Shown: positions 1 through 6,190, counted from the first letter of the stretch. The stretch: DNA of 16,571 bases from Candidatus Woesearchaeota archaeon (GCA_003560545.1 PWLK01000063.1:1-16571); one strand, 5' to 3'. The notes: generated from the sequence alone by a model not told the origin. A program made the numbers and translations.

Positions 1-1
1 T

Positions 2-136
2 GACGAGCCCACAAAGCTGAACGATGAGCCGTACAAGGAATGGATAATAAAACTCAAAATGTCTAACCCTGAAGAAACAAAAGAACTCTTAAGCGCAGAA
101 GAAGCAGAGAAGCAGGACTGGAGTAAACAAGGATGA
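2..136 (+). CDS. C-terminal end of an unrecognised protein (5' partial)
   Basis: An open frame enters from the left edge and runs 44 codons to a TGA at 134-136. The visible residues are charged and soluble (for example DEPYKEWIIKLK, then a Glu/Lys-rich end), with no motif I can assign. An in-frame ATG lies at 58, but no promoter or SD precedes it, so I read this as the tail of a longer gene. It converges on the ATPase gene, with only 16 nt between the two stop codons. The call rests on the uninterrupted frame and coding-like composition. No function is proposed. Confidence 0.55.
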   Translation, partial: DEPTKLNDEPYKEWIIKLKMSNPEETKELLSAEEAEKQDWSKQG

Positions 137-152
137 ATGGGGAATAAAAGGC

Positions 153-1376
153 TTAGATGAAGTCTGTTGCATCAGTTACTTCCAGGAATGTTTTTTGTTT
201 TACCATTTTTTTGTTGGGCACAAAAAGAATTTTTCTTTTCGCACCGGTTTTTTCAAGGGTTTCTTCGGCTTTTCTGACATCATCAGCAGTTATCTTATTT
301 TTCCATTTTATTTCTGCTGCAACTGCGGGTTTTTTAAATTTTAACAGCAATACGTCTACATCAAAATCTTTTTCAAGCATTAAGGAAGGGGTTAACCCTA
401 GTTTTTCTGCCAGGAATTCCCTGATATTATCTTCTACTAGGAAAGGCATAAATTTTTCTATTATGCTTTCCAGCTCATTGCTTGTTACATCCATTTTTCT
501 TTCAGAGACATTATATTTTTCGTCTGCGTAATAAAATAACGCTGCCAGGGGAGAGGCGTGCTTGTAAATATATTTGTTCTTGTCAAAAACCTTTATTCTT
601 TTCAACACCCCGAATTTTATGAGGTTCTGCAAGTGTTGCTGGATCGTGCTAGGGTCATCTTTTTTTATAAGCCTCGCAGCATATAAATAACTGGATATTT
701 CCCCTGTAATTCCTTTTCTGTTGGCCACAGCCCTAAGGATGCCTTCGTAAGTTGCAGATATATCCCTTTCTTCTTCTACAAATACTTCTCCAACGAGAGC
801 AGGGATAGTATTAGACGAGGATACAAGAATTTTCCTGAAGGACTCTTTAGCGGTTTCCTTTGCACTAAATTCCTGTATGGACATGGGCTCCCTGAGAAGG
901 ATGCTTGATTCTACTAAGTGCTTTTTGTCCCCTATCTTATTCTTTAAAGAGTTTAGCACGTCTGAGAGCCTTACAAGGCTTATAGGCATTTCGGAAAAAA
1001 ACCCTAGCAAAGGGGAGTTGGATGAAAAGAATTTTTTAGCTAGGTGAAGCGTGGAAGAAACAAGGATGAGCTTTCCTTTTTTTTCCAATGCTTGAAGGAA
1101 GTCAAGAAAATCTTCAGGGAGCCTGTGAAACTCGTCGACAACTATAGTATTATTTTGCTTTAAACCTCTCTCCAGTATTTCCAGGAATGTATCGTAAGCC
1201 AATAACTTGTTGTTTTTTGAAATAATAGTCCTGTCTCTCTTAACAAAAAAATATTCATTTGTTTTAATGAAGTTTTCAACCAGGAAAGTTTTGCCGGTCT
1301 TCCTCCTGCCATATACTAAAACCCATTTCTTCGTTTCTCTTAATAAGTTAGTTTCAAAAGGTCTTTGTATAATCAT
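153..1376 (-). CDS. Archaeal AAA ATPase with winged helix and C-terminal PD-(D/E)XK-like domain (DUF234 type)
   Basis: The 407-residue protein has the layout of the archaeal ATPase/DUF234 family. A P-loop lies at residues 23-30 (GRRKTGKT). Walker B is at 77-83 (TIVVDEF, D81-E82). A sensor-1-like strand ending in serines is near 105-109. A winged-helix-like region sits around 220-265. The C-terminal domain contains D341, E355 and K357 in a DVDVLLL...EIKWK arrangement, which fits the PD-(D/E)XK nuclease fold. Many members of this family are abundant in archaeal genomes, and their biological role is unclear. The gene has its own TATA box, with the start about 28 nt downstream, so the mRNA is probably leaderless and independent of the ribosomal operon behind it. 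Assignment to the ATPase family is secure from the motifs. Nuclease activity is an inference from the residue pattern. Confidence 0.85.
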   Translation of the reverse strand: MIIQRPFETNLLRETKKWVLVYGRRKTGKTFLVENFIKTNEYFFVKRDRTIISKNNKLLAYDTFLEILERGLKQNNTIVVDEFHRLPEDFLDFLQALEKKGKLILVSSTLHLAKKFFSSNSPLLGFFSEMPISLVRLSDVLNSLKNKIGDKKHLVESSILLREPMSIQEFSAKETAKESFRKILVSSSNTIPALVGEVFVEEERDISATYEGILRAVANRKGITGEISSYLYAARLIKKDDPSTIQQHLQNLIKFGVLKRIKVFDKNKYIYKHASPLAALFYYADEKYNVSERKMDVTSNELESIIEKFMPFLVEDNIREFLAEKLGLTPSLMLEKDFDVDVLLLKFKKPAVAAEIKWKNKITADDVRKAEETLEKTGAKRKILFVPNKKMVKQKTFLEVTDATDFI

Positions 1377-1399
1377 AATAAGTATGATGATGGTTATAC

Positions 1400-1414
1400 T
1401 TATATATTTTTCGG
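1400..1414 (-). promoter_or_regulatory. BRE/TATA promoter of the AAA ATPase gene
   Basis: On the minus strand this reads ccgaaaaatatataa, a purine-rich BRE followed by a TATA box. The TATA centre lies about 28 nt before the ATG at 1376, which puts the expected transcription start at or next to the start codon. The remainder of the 91-nt gap between the ATPase and rpoN is AT-rich with no other feature I can support. Confidence 0.65.
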
Positions 1415-1467
1415 TTCAATTCCCGGAGCATCTAAACAAACCGAAAAGAAAAAAACTAAAAATTCCT

Positions 1468-1665
1468 TTAGAACTTTTTGAACCTAGCCGCAGTATCAAT
1501 GAGATCTATGTGGCCCAAGAATACGCCTCTACAACAACTTCTTTCAAGGCCCAAGGAATCCATCACTTTCTTACGATCTTCCTTGCTGTTTACCCTTTCA
1601 AGGTATTTCTCCCATAAATGACCAACTGGCTTCCCACACGAAAAACATCTGACTGGTATTATCAT
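1468..1665 (-). CDS. rpoN: DNA-directed RNA polymerase subunit N (Rpb10 homologue)
   Basis: This 65-residue zinc-binding assembly subunit of archaeal RNA polymerase is homologous to eukaryotic Rpb10. It opens with MIIPVRCFSCGK, and the paired cysteines C44-C45 complete the C7-x2-C10 ... CC zinc site; length and ending are normal for the family. It is the last gene of the ribosomal protein operon, 9 nt after uS9. The sequence AGGTGA, formed by the last codon and stop of uS9, can serve as its Shine-Dalgarno element. In many archaea rpoK, eno and rps2 follow rpoN. Here the next gene is the independently promoted AAA ATPase. Confidence 0.96.
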   Translation of the reverse strand: MIIPVRCFSCGKPVGHLWEKYLERVNSKEDRKKVMDSLGLERSCCRGVFLGHIDLIDTAARFKKF

Positions 1666-1674
1666 TTTCTTTGC

Positions 1675-2076
1675 TCACCTGTAAGACTTCTGCCTTTTAG
1701 CCCTTGCCTTTCCATGAGTATTAGGCTTAGCACTCTCCTTTCTTCGCACGTCTGCAACCAATAGCTGCCTGTCGTACTCAAGGAAAGCCTGTCTAAGGCT
1801 GGGCTCATGCTCTGATAATGCTTTGGCAATAGCCAGCCTCGACGCATCCGCCTGGCTTGCTATCCCCCCTCCTCTCACGTTCACACTTATATTTACCTTG
1901 GATGCAACGTCTTTTGCAAGCAGTAACGGCTCTTGTATTCTCATCTGCGCCATTCTAGGCTTGTAAACACCAAGGGTTGTATTGTTGATTGTTACGACTC
2001 CTTTGCCAGGCCGTAGAGTTGCCCTGGCTATGGCTCTTTTTCTTTTTCCACTCGTATGTATGCTTTTCTTTGTCAT
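1675..2076 (-). CDS. rps9: Small ribosomal subunit protein uS9
   Basis: 133 residues with the uS9 signature. The N-terminal basic GKRKRAIARATLRPGKG segment is followed by the conserved core VRGGGIASQADASRLAIA. The C-terminal tail ends KRQKSYR, the conserved extension that reaches the ribosomal P site in this family. The gene starts 1 nt after the uL13 stop codon, so translation is probably coupled. It is co-transcribed in the eL18-uL13-uS9-RpoN block typical of archaea. Confidence 0.97.
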   Translation of the reverse strand: MTKKSIHTSGKRKRAIARATLRPGKGVVTINNTTLGVYKPRMAQMRIQEPLLLAKDVASKVNISVNVRGGGIASQADASRLAIAKALSEHEPSLRQAFLEYDRQLLVADVRRKESAKPNTHGKARAKRQKSYR

Positions 2077-2077
2077 T

Positions 2078-2503
2078 TTAATTTACCCTGCCACCCAGTT
2101 CCTTGCTAATTCTAGCTATCGTGATGTACTTCGCATGTGTTTTCTCAGTACTCGCCCCTTCTACTTTTTCGAATTTTGCATCTTTGAATTCTTCCGGGAC
2201 ACCAGTGTAACACTTTATTCTTTTAAGAGCTTCCCTTCCCCTAGAACTCTTGTAAGGGAGCATTCCTCTTATAGCTCTCTTCACAATCATCTCAGGAGTC
2301 CTCGGAAAATAAGGCCCTCTCAAAGGAACTCCTCTTTCCCTTTCTTGCTTGTAATCTTCAAGAGTTCTCTTATTCCTTCCTGTTACTACCGCTTTTTCAG
2401 CGTTAACGATATTAACAGTTTCACCTAGAAGTGCTTTCTTAGCAGCGTAAGCCGCCATCCTTCCAAGTATAAGGTCTTCTGCGTTTATATTCATTTTTTT
2501 CAT
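2078..2503 (-). CDS. rpl13: Large ribosomal subunit protein uL13
   Basis: 141 residues, with the uL13 pattern of an N-terminal ILGRMAAYAAKKALLGE helix, then VNAEKAVVTGR and RTPEMIVKRAIRGMLPYK, and a C-terminal basic region. The first ATG overlaps the eL18 stop codon as ATGA (2500-2503), which supports this start over the internal Met4. Its role is structural, in the 50S subunit. It sits in the conserved archaeal order between eL18 and uS9. Confidence 0.96.
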   Translation of the reverse strand: MKKMNINAEDLILGRMAAYAAKKALLGETVNIVNAEKAVVTGRNKRTLEDYKQERERGVPLRGPYFPRTPEMIVKRAIRGMLPYKSSRGREALKRIKCYTGVPEEFKDAKFEKVEGASTEKTHAKYITIARISKELGGRVN

Positions 2504-2862
2504 CCTATGATCTTTATGTTTTTCCCGTCAGGCTTCTGCTTCATCAATTCCTGAATTGTAAGTGCTTTTCCTTTCTCCGATATCTTCTTGTATGCTTCAC
2601 CGGAGAAATTAAATGCTGCCACGCTTACCTTGCATGACAACTCCCCTGTACCAAGGACTTTACCTGGCACGATGACAGTCTCGTTGTCCTTGCAGTACTT
2701 TGAAAGCTTGTAAATATTCACAGCCCTAGAATTCCTGCTAGGCTTTTCAAGGTCTTCAGCTATCCTCTTCCATATCTTCACTTTTTTATCTATGGAAAGC
2801 CTTTTCAATTCATCTATAAGGCTTCTTAATTGCTCGTTCTTGTGAATTCCTTTTTTTGCCAT
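2500..2862 (-). CDS. rpl18e: Large ribosomal subunit protein eL18
   Basis: This eL18-family protein is found in archaea and eukaryotes but not bacteria. I start it at the ATG at 2862 (120 residues, MAKKGIHKNEQL...). A more upstream in-frame start would put coding sequence inside the tRNA gene, and the resulting N-terminus is not family-like. The body has the eL18 features AEDLEKPSRNSRAVNIYKL and VPGKVLGTGEL. Its start lies 19 nt downstream of the tRNA 3' end, with a weak AAGG just before it. Its stop overlaps the uL13 start. Confidence 0.94.
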   Translation of the reverse strand: MAKKGIHKNEQLRSLIDELKRLSIDKKVKIWKRIAEDLEKPSRNSRAVNIYKLSKYCKDNETVIVPGKVLGTGELSCKVSVAAFNFSGEAYKKISEKGKALTIQELMKQKPDGKNIKIIG

Positions 2863-2881
2863 TTTCCTTGTGATTGTTATA

Positions 2882-2967
2882 TGCGGGGGACGTGATTTGA
2901 ACACGCGCACCCACTAAGGGACAAGGCCCTCAACCTTGCGCATTTGACCAGGCTCTGCCACCCCCGC
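2882..2967 (-). tRNA. tRNA-Leu (anticodon GAG)
   Basis: On the minus strand an 86-nt cloverleaf can be folded by eye. The acceptor stem is GCGGGGG/CCCCCGC with discriminator A, and the D arm begins GCAGAGCCTGGTCAAA with a GCA/TGC stem. The anticodon stem CAAGG/CCTTG carries the loop TTGAGGG, giving anticodon GAG, which reads CUC/CUU. There is a class II long variable arm with a CCC/GGG stem, then a T arm with the loop TTCAAAT. CCA is not encoded and no intron is seen. The gene lies in the operon on the same strand, 15 nt after rpoD and 19 nt before eL18, so it is probably excised from the polycistronic transcript. A tRNA-Leu before eL18 is also known from haloarchaeal ribosomal clusters. Confidence 0.95.
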
Positions 2968-2982
2968 GTTTTGAGCGGGTTC

Positions 2983-3762
2983 TTACACGTCTTTTATGAG
3001 CTTTTTGAAATCATCCAATTGTGAGTTGTACTCTTCTATTCCTGCTTCCACAATTTGGTCAGGTGCTAGCTGTCCCCAGCTCTCAATCCTGAATACTAAT
3101 TCGCTTGGCTCCTCGTCGTATTCTACTTTTACTATATCACTATTTACGTCTGCACATGCATCTATTAGTTCAGGAGAGCTTAGTATTTTATCCTTGTCTA
3201 TGCTATCTTTCTTCCTTACCTGTGGAGGGTAATAATCTATGTAGTCTTTCAGATTTGCTGACTTATTGTTAACCGTGATTTTTGGCTTGAAATAATAATG
3301 TACTAAGCCCGCGTTCCACTTTGCGTGGTCCTTACCATAACCCAGATGAGCTGTTGCAACAAGCTCTATTTCCTGGCCTTCTAACAGCTTTACTATAGGC
3401 GTATCAGGATGAACTGGTGATACTTTCGAATCCTTGGATTTCAGGTCTGACGCGTAAACGGTTTTCGGCCCGCTTGCTTTCAGCGTCATCTTCAAGTGCG
3501 TTGCAGCTGATTCCTCATCTCCTTTCTTTGGAACGTTGTACGATTTTAAGTCGGTTTTAATTGCAAGCATCCCCATCCTGTGCGCTATGACTTCATCGTA
3601 TAACGCTGATGTGTTCTGCTTGAATTCAACTTTTGATATTGCCATGACCGGGACTTCGTGAGTGAATATCCTTCTGAGAGTGTTGATGTATCCTACGTTG
3701 GGTACTTTGCTTATTTCAAACGCAACCCTGTCTTTTTTCTTGTCTAAGGATTTTAGTTTCAT
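2983..3762 (-). CDS. rpoD: DNA-directed RNA polymerase subunit D (alpha/Rpb3 homologue)
   Basis: Archaeal subunit D pairs with subunit L to form the RNA polymerase assembly platform. I choose the ATG at 3762 (259 residues) because it overlaps the uS11 stop as ATGA and gives the normal MKLKSL start. The alpha-type motifs are clear: NTLRRIFTHEVPVMAI and DEVIAHRMGMLAIKTDL early on, and the dimerisation domain returns at the C-terminus (ELVFRIESWGQL...). In many archaea an inserted domain 3 carries ferredoxin-like cysteines. The corresponding region here (about residues 180-215) keeps only one Cys, so no Fe-S cluster is expected. Confidence 0.96.
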   Translation of the reverse strand: MKLKSLDKKKDRVAFEISKVPNVGYINTLRRIFTHEVPVMAISKVEFKQNTSALYDEVIAHRMGMLAIKTDLKSYNVPKKGDEESAATHLKMTLKASGPKTVYASDLKSKDSKVSPVHPDTPIVKLLEGQEIELVATAHLGYGKDHAKWNAGLVHYYFKPKITVNNKSANLKDYIDYYPPQVRKKDSIDKDKILSSPELIDACADVNSDIVKVEYDEEPSELVFRIESWGQLAPDQIVEAGIEEYNSQLDDFKKLIKDV

Positions 3763-4160
3763 ACTCTCCTGCCCCTCCTTCCGCCTTTCTTCCTGCACCC
3801 ACCATGAGGTACCGGAGTAACATCTTCTATTAAGCCTATCCTTAGGCCTCTTCTTGAAAGCGATCTTACGGCTGCTTGCGCCCCAGGACCTGGGTTCATC
3901 GGACCGTTATGACCGCCTTTTGATCTTATCTTAACATGAATGCTGTCTATGCCTTTATCCATTGCTATCTCCGCAGCTTTCTTTGCTGCAGCCATAGCTG
4001 TGGTCGGGCTGCTTTCAAGCCTGTCGCTTTTAACGATTTGACCACCAGATGCGAGTGCGATGGTCTCGGATCCTGTGAGGTCTGTTATGTGAATTATAGT
4101 ATTGTTATACGAAGCGTATATATTTGCAAGTCCCCATCTTCCTCTTCTCATTTCTTTCAT
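3759..4160 (-). CDS. rps11: Small ribosomal subunit protein uS11
   Basis: 133 residues, with the uS11 hallmarks YASYNNTIIHITDLTG and SPTTAMAAAKKAAEIA, then IRSKGGHNGPMNPGPGAQAA and the C-terminal DVTPVPHGGCRKKGGRRGRR. The start ATG forms an ATGA overlap with the uS4 stop at 4157-4160, which favours it over Met4 nine bases downstream. It sits in the 30S platform. The order uS13-uS4-uS11-RpoD is the archaeal arrangement. Confidence 0.97.
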   Translation of the reverse strand: MKEMRRGRWGLANIYASYNNTIIHITDLTGSETIALASGGQIVKSDRLESSPTTAMAAAKKAAEIAMDKGIDSIHVKIRSKGGHNGPMNPGPGAQAAVRSLSRRGLRIGLIEDVTPVPHGGCRKKGGRRGRRV

Positions 4161-4741
4161 TCTGCTTTTGCCTCTTCTGCTTTTCCTTCTTCTTTGGCTG
4201 GCTCTTCAGCGGGTTTCCCAGGGGCTTTCTCCGGGAGCTTCCTCTCAGGATGCATTTCATCGTTGAATTTAGAGCCAGGGTAGAACTGGACTGCACCTTC
4301 CTCTTTGACGGTTACGAGGTATCCCGGGGAGCTTACCATTTTCCCGTTGACGGTTACGTGCTTGTGCGTGATCATCTGCCTTGCCTGGCTAATGCTCCTT
4401 GCAAGGCCTTTTCTTACGAGTATTGTCTGAAGCCTTCTTTCCAGGAATTGCTCTAATCCCAAGCCTAGTATTTCATCCAAGGAGTCTGATTCTACCAAGC
4501 CATACGATTTTAGCTTTTCTGCTAATTGCTTTCTTTCAAGCTGAGCCTGGTCCCCTGTCTTAGCTACAAGGCTTTTAGCGTTGTCCTTAAAATTTTTGAG
4601 CTTAGAATTTACCTTCCAGATTTCTTTCTTATTTACCAAGCCGTACTCTTTCATTAGCTTTTTTTCAATTTCAAGCCTTTCCTTCTCCCAAGGATGCCCC
4701 GGGGTGGAATACTTGTTTCTTGTTCTTCTTGGATCTCCCAT
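4157..4741 (-). CDS. rps4: Small ribosomal subunit protein uS4
   Basis: 194 residues. It has the archaeal/eukaryotic N-terminus GDPRRTRNKYSTPGHPWEKE and then an S4 RNA-binding domain (FLERRLQTILVRKGLARSIS, ARQMITHKHVTVNGKMV). The last 25 or so residues are a low-complexity Pro/Ala/Glu/Lys tail, acidic overall and probably disordered. The gene begins 2 nt after the uS13 stop. In bacteria uS4 is the autoregulator of the equivalent operon; whether that applies here is not shown. Confidence 0.96.
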   Translation of the reverse strand: MGDPRRTRNKYSTPGHPWEKERLEIEKKLMKEYGLVNKKEIWKVNSKLKNFKDNAKSLVAKTGDQAQLERKQLAEKLKSYGLVESDSLDEILGLGLEQFLERRLQTILVRKGLARSISQARQMITHKHVTVNGKMVSSPGYLVTVKEEGAVQFYPGSKFNDEMHPERKLPEKAPGKPAEEPAKEEGKAEEAKAE

Positions 4742-4743
4742 TT

Positions 4744-5205
4744 TTACTTCCTAATCGTGGTTTTCTTCTTGCCTACCAAGCCTTTGCCTTTATCCTTCCT
4801 GAAATTAGACTTAGTCCTCTGGCCTCTGACTGTCAATCCCCATTGGTGTCTTAAGCCTCTGTAGGATTTCATTTTCTTCATTCGTTTCAAGTCGTTTTCC
4901 TTTGTAAAATCAAGGTCTGCTCCTAAGATGTGTGTGTCTTCTCCTGTTTCATAATCTTTTCTCCTGTTAAGGAGCCATGCAGGAATATTGTGTTTCGAAG
5001 GATTGTTTATTATTTCATCTATCCTTTTAACTTCTTCTACGTCGAGTTCGCCTGCTTTCCTTGTCTTGTCCACGCCTGCGATGCTTAGCGCTGCGTTTGC
5101 AAGCATTACGTCTACGCCTTTGATTTTTTTCATGGCAAACAATATTTTCTTGTTCCCGTCAAGATCTGTGTTTGCCAGCCTTACGATGTGCCTGAATTCA
5201 GCCAT
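4744..5205 (-). CDS. rps13: Small ribosomal subunit protein uS13
   Basis: 153 residues. It opens with the uS13 N-terminal region (FRHIVRLANTDLDGNKKI) and a helix-two-turn-helix core (KIKGVDVMLANAALSIAGV). The C-terminus has the conserved YRGLRHQWGLTVRGQRTKSN, which in this family contacts the subunit interface and tRNA. It is the first gene of the operon. The start is preceded by AAGGTAAGTG about 10 nt upstream, a moderate Shine-Dalgarno candidate. A structured leader of about 100 nt lies upstream. Confidence 0.96.
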   Translation of the reverse strand: MAEFRHIVRLANTDLDGNKKILFAMKKIKGVDVMLANAALSIAGVDKTRKAGELDVEEVKRIDEIINNPSKHNIPAWLLNRRKDYETGEDTHILGADLDFTKENDLKRMKKMKSYRGLRHQWGLTVRGQRTKSNFRKDKGKGLVGKKKTTIRK

Positions 5206-5310
5206 TTTTTTTCACTTACCTTTTTTTGTGGAGCAAAAAACTTTTTTTAGAACGAATAAAGCAATGCGTGCTTTTGATTCGTCCTATGCGCTGCTCACTC
5301 GGACGCAATA
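5206..5310 (-). promoter_or_regulatory. Structured 5' leader of the uS13 operon
   Basis: The TATA box at 5330-5337 predicts transcription from about 5305-5310, leaving a leader of roughly 100 nt. In the RNA, bases complementary to 5284-5277 (GGACGAAU) pair with those complementary to 5257-5250 (AUUCGUUC). AAAGCA/UGCUUU continues the stem to a 5-nt loop, giving about 14 bp with a 2-nt bulge. An alternative 5-bp helix CGUCC/GGACG (5305-5301 with 5284-5280) would compete with it. GUGAGC (5298-5293) can also pair with GCUC(C)AC (5234-5228), just before the SD. The tall hairpin is followed 9 nt later by six U. The pairing is directly readable. A regulatory role, or a separate small RNA, is an inference. 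Confidence 0.5.
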
Positions 5311-5317
5311 CCCTAGG

Positions 5318-5329
5318 AAAAAAGTTTTA
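5318..5329 (-). terminator. Oligo-T terminator of the PC4-like gene
   Basis: On the minus strand AAAACTTTTTTCC follows the stop codon of the small gene by about 14 nt. The same A4-5-C-T6-8 signature follows three plus-strand genes in the window (near 9094, 13759 and 15078). It lies between the TATA box and the predicted start of the uS13 operon. Confidence 0.4.
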
Positions 5330-5337
5330 TTTATAAA
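5330..5337 (-). promoter_or_regulatory. TATA box of the ribosomal protein operon
   Basis: TTTATAAA, itself palindromic, sits within an AT-rich stretch just past the stop of the upstream small gene. It gives a predicted transcription start near 5308. It is the only good TATA element in the 137-nt gap before uS13. Confidence 0.55.
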
Positions 5338-5342
5338 TATTG

Positions 5343-5582
5343 TTATTTCATATGCTCGAGGGCTTTCTGCATCAAGGGCATTATTGCTTCTGCTTCTTCC
5401 TTGGCCAGCCTGCCGAGTTTTGAAAACACCCAGTCCCCGCTCTCCATGTTCCTGTTCTCCCTTGAAAGCTGGAGTTTCGGCCTGCCATCGTTGTATGAGA
5501 AGACGCTTACCCTAATCCTTGTTGTTTCCCATTCCTTTGTTTCTCCAAACAATTCCTTGTCTAAACTCTTGTCAAATGCCAT
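5343..5582 (-). CDS. Small PC4-like protein (putative ssDNA-binding/transcription cofactor)
   Basis: 79 residues from the ATG at 5582. This start is supported by AAAGGTG 10 nt upstream and by a TATA box at 5631-5638. The sequence alternates strand-like segments (TTRIRVSVFSY, GRPKLQLSRE, WVFSKLGRL) with one C-terminal helix (KEEAEAIMPLMQKALEHM). This beta-beta-beta-helix order and the KLGRL...EEAEAIMPLMQKAL ending resemble the PC4/p15 single-stranded DNA-binding fold. That resemblance is by eye only and could be coincidental. It precedes the uS13 operon on the same strand but appears to have its own terminator. A more upstream in-frame ATG would add 13 basic residues and lacks a proper SD. Confidence 0.5.
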   Translation of the reverse strand: MAFDKSLDKELFGETKEWETTRIRVSVFSYNDGRPKLQLSRENRNMESGDWVFSKLGRLAKEEAEAIMPLMQKALEHMK

Positions 5583-5630
5583 TCTTTTTTTACACCTTTG
5601 CTTTTTTTGTATTTCCCGCAAACCAAGGGC

Positions 5631-5638
5631 TTATTTAA
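5631..5638 (-). promoter_or_regulatory. TATA box of the PC4-like gene
   Basis: The minus strand reads TTAAATAA, centred about 52 nt before the ATG at 5582. This leaves a leader of about 27 nt that contains the AAAGGTG ribosome-binding site. Confidence 0.4.
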
Positions 5639-5688
5639 CAGCTTTGTTATAAACCAATATATTTATTATAAAACAACATTTCAATCGT

Positions 5689-5697
5689 TAAAAATAA
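5689..5697 (+). promoter_or_regulatory. Probable TATA box of the lipoprotein gene
   Basis: TAAAAATAA is centred about 30 nt before the ATG at 5723, consistent with a leaderless or near-leaderless mRNA. A more distant alternative is the AT-rich TTATTATAAA around 5663-5672, so the exact promoter is uncertain. Confidence 0.35.
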
Positions 5698-5700
5698 AAA

Positions 5701-5710
5701 GGAGTACTCC
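5701..5710 (+). repeat. Perfect 10-bp palindrome, possible operator
   Basis: GGAGTACTCC is its own reverse complement. It lies 13 to 22 nt before the lipoprotein ATG, between the proposed TATA box and start site, where an archaeal repressor would block polymerase. The embedded GGAG is too far from the ATG (18 nt) to be a convincing ribosome-binding site. Confidence 0.4.
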
Positions 5711-5722
5711 CAGAAAGCATTT

Positions 5723-6178
5723 ATGACAAGAAACCTGAAGTACTTACTCATAGCAATAATCCTTCTCATAACAGGGTGTAATAACGGGCCAACAACCATT
5801 GATGGCGGAGAAGAAAATATTTCCTTTGTGGAACAGCCAAGGGATGTGAGCATACTGGCAGGCGACGGGTCATCCCTGAGATTAACGCTTTACCCTAATA
5901 GTGATGCAAGCGAAGGAATAATACTAATATCAGGTAACGAGGAAACATGGCTTGAACAAATACCTTTCCTCCAAGAAGAATACGAAGTAGTCTTCCTTAA
6001 CGAAACGCTCACCCAGTACGTGTTGGACGCGGAAAACTACTTACTCCAAAGAAGGGAACTGTCCAACGCGTTCATCGTTTCGCACAACACCGAGGTTCCT
6101 GAAAAGCACGTAAGAGTGGAAAGTATTTCCGCGGAAAGCGTGCTGGAAAAAATAAAAGGATTTATAAACAACAATTAG
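5723..6178 (+). CDS. Small predicted lipoprotein of unknown function
   Basis: 151 residues. The N-terminus is TRNLK followed by a hydrophobic stretch and a lipobox-like LITGC, with C19 as the predicted lipidated residue, so export and membrane anchoring are likely. The mature part is acidic. One segment reads like alternating strands and loops (GIILISGNEETWLEQIPFL, EYEVVFLNETL), and the last 20 or so residues form a helix. I recognise no domain. It ends 12 nt before the ferredoxin start on the same strand, so the two are probably co-transcribed. No catalytic motif is visible. Confidence 0.75.
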   Translation: MTRNLKYLLIAIILLITGCNNGPTTIDGGEENISFVEQPRDVSILAGDGSSLRLTLYPNSDASEGIILISGNEETWLEQIPFLQEEYEVVFLNETLTQYVLDAENYLLQRRELSNAFIVSHNTEVPEKHVRVESISAESVLEKIKGFINNN

Positions 6179-6190
6179 TTTTTTCAAATC

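Noticed and set aside
1207..1617. Plus-strand open frame spanning the ATPase 5' end and rpoN
   Set aside because: It overlaps two well-supported minus-strand genes and a promoter, and its translation is not protein-like.
2863..2910. N-terminal extension of eL18 by 16 residues from an upstream ATG
   Set aside because: Most of it lies inside the tRNA-Leu gene and does not resemble eL18; the ATG at 2862 gives a normal protein.
2882..2967. tRNA-Ser reading of the class II tRNA
   Set aside because: The anticodon loop TTGAGGG is placed unambiguously by the CAAGG/CCTTG stem, giving the Leu anticodon GAG.
5250..5284. Box C/D or H/ACA guide RNA at the uS13 leader hairpin
   Set aside because: No RUGAUGA or CUGA boxes are present, and no convincing kink-turn with a pseudouridylation pocket could be drawn, although an ACA occurs downstream.
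5701..5704. GGAG as the Shine-Dalgarno element of the lipoprotein gene
   Set aside because: The spacing to the ATG is 18 nt, too long; the bases form part of a perfect palindrome.
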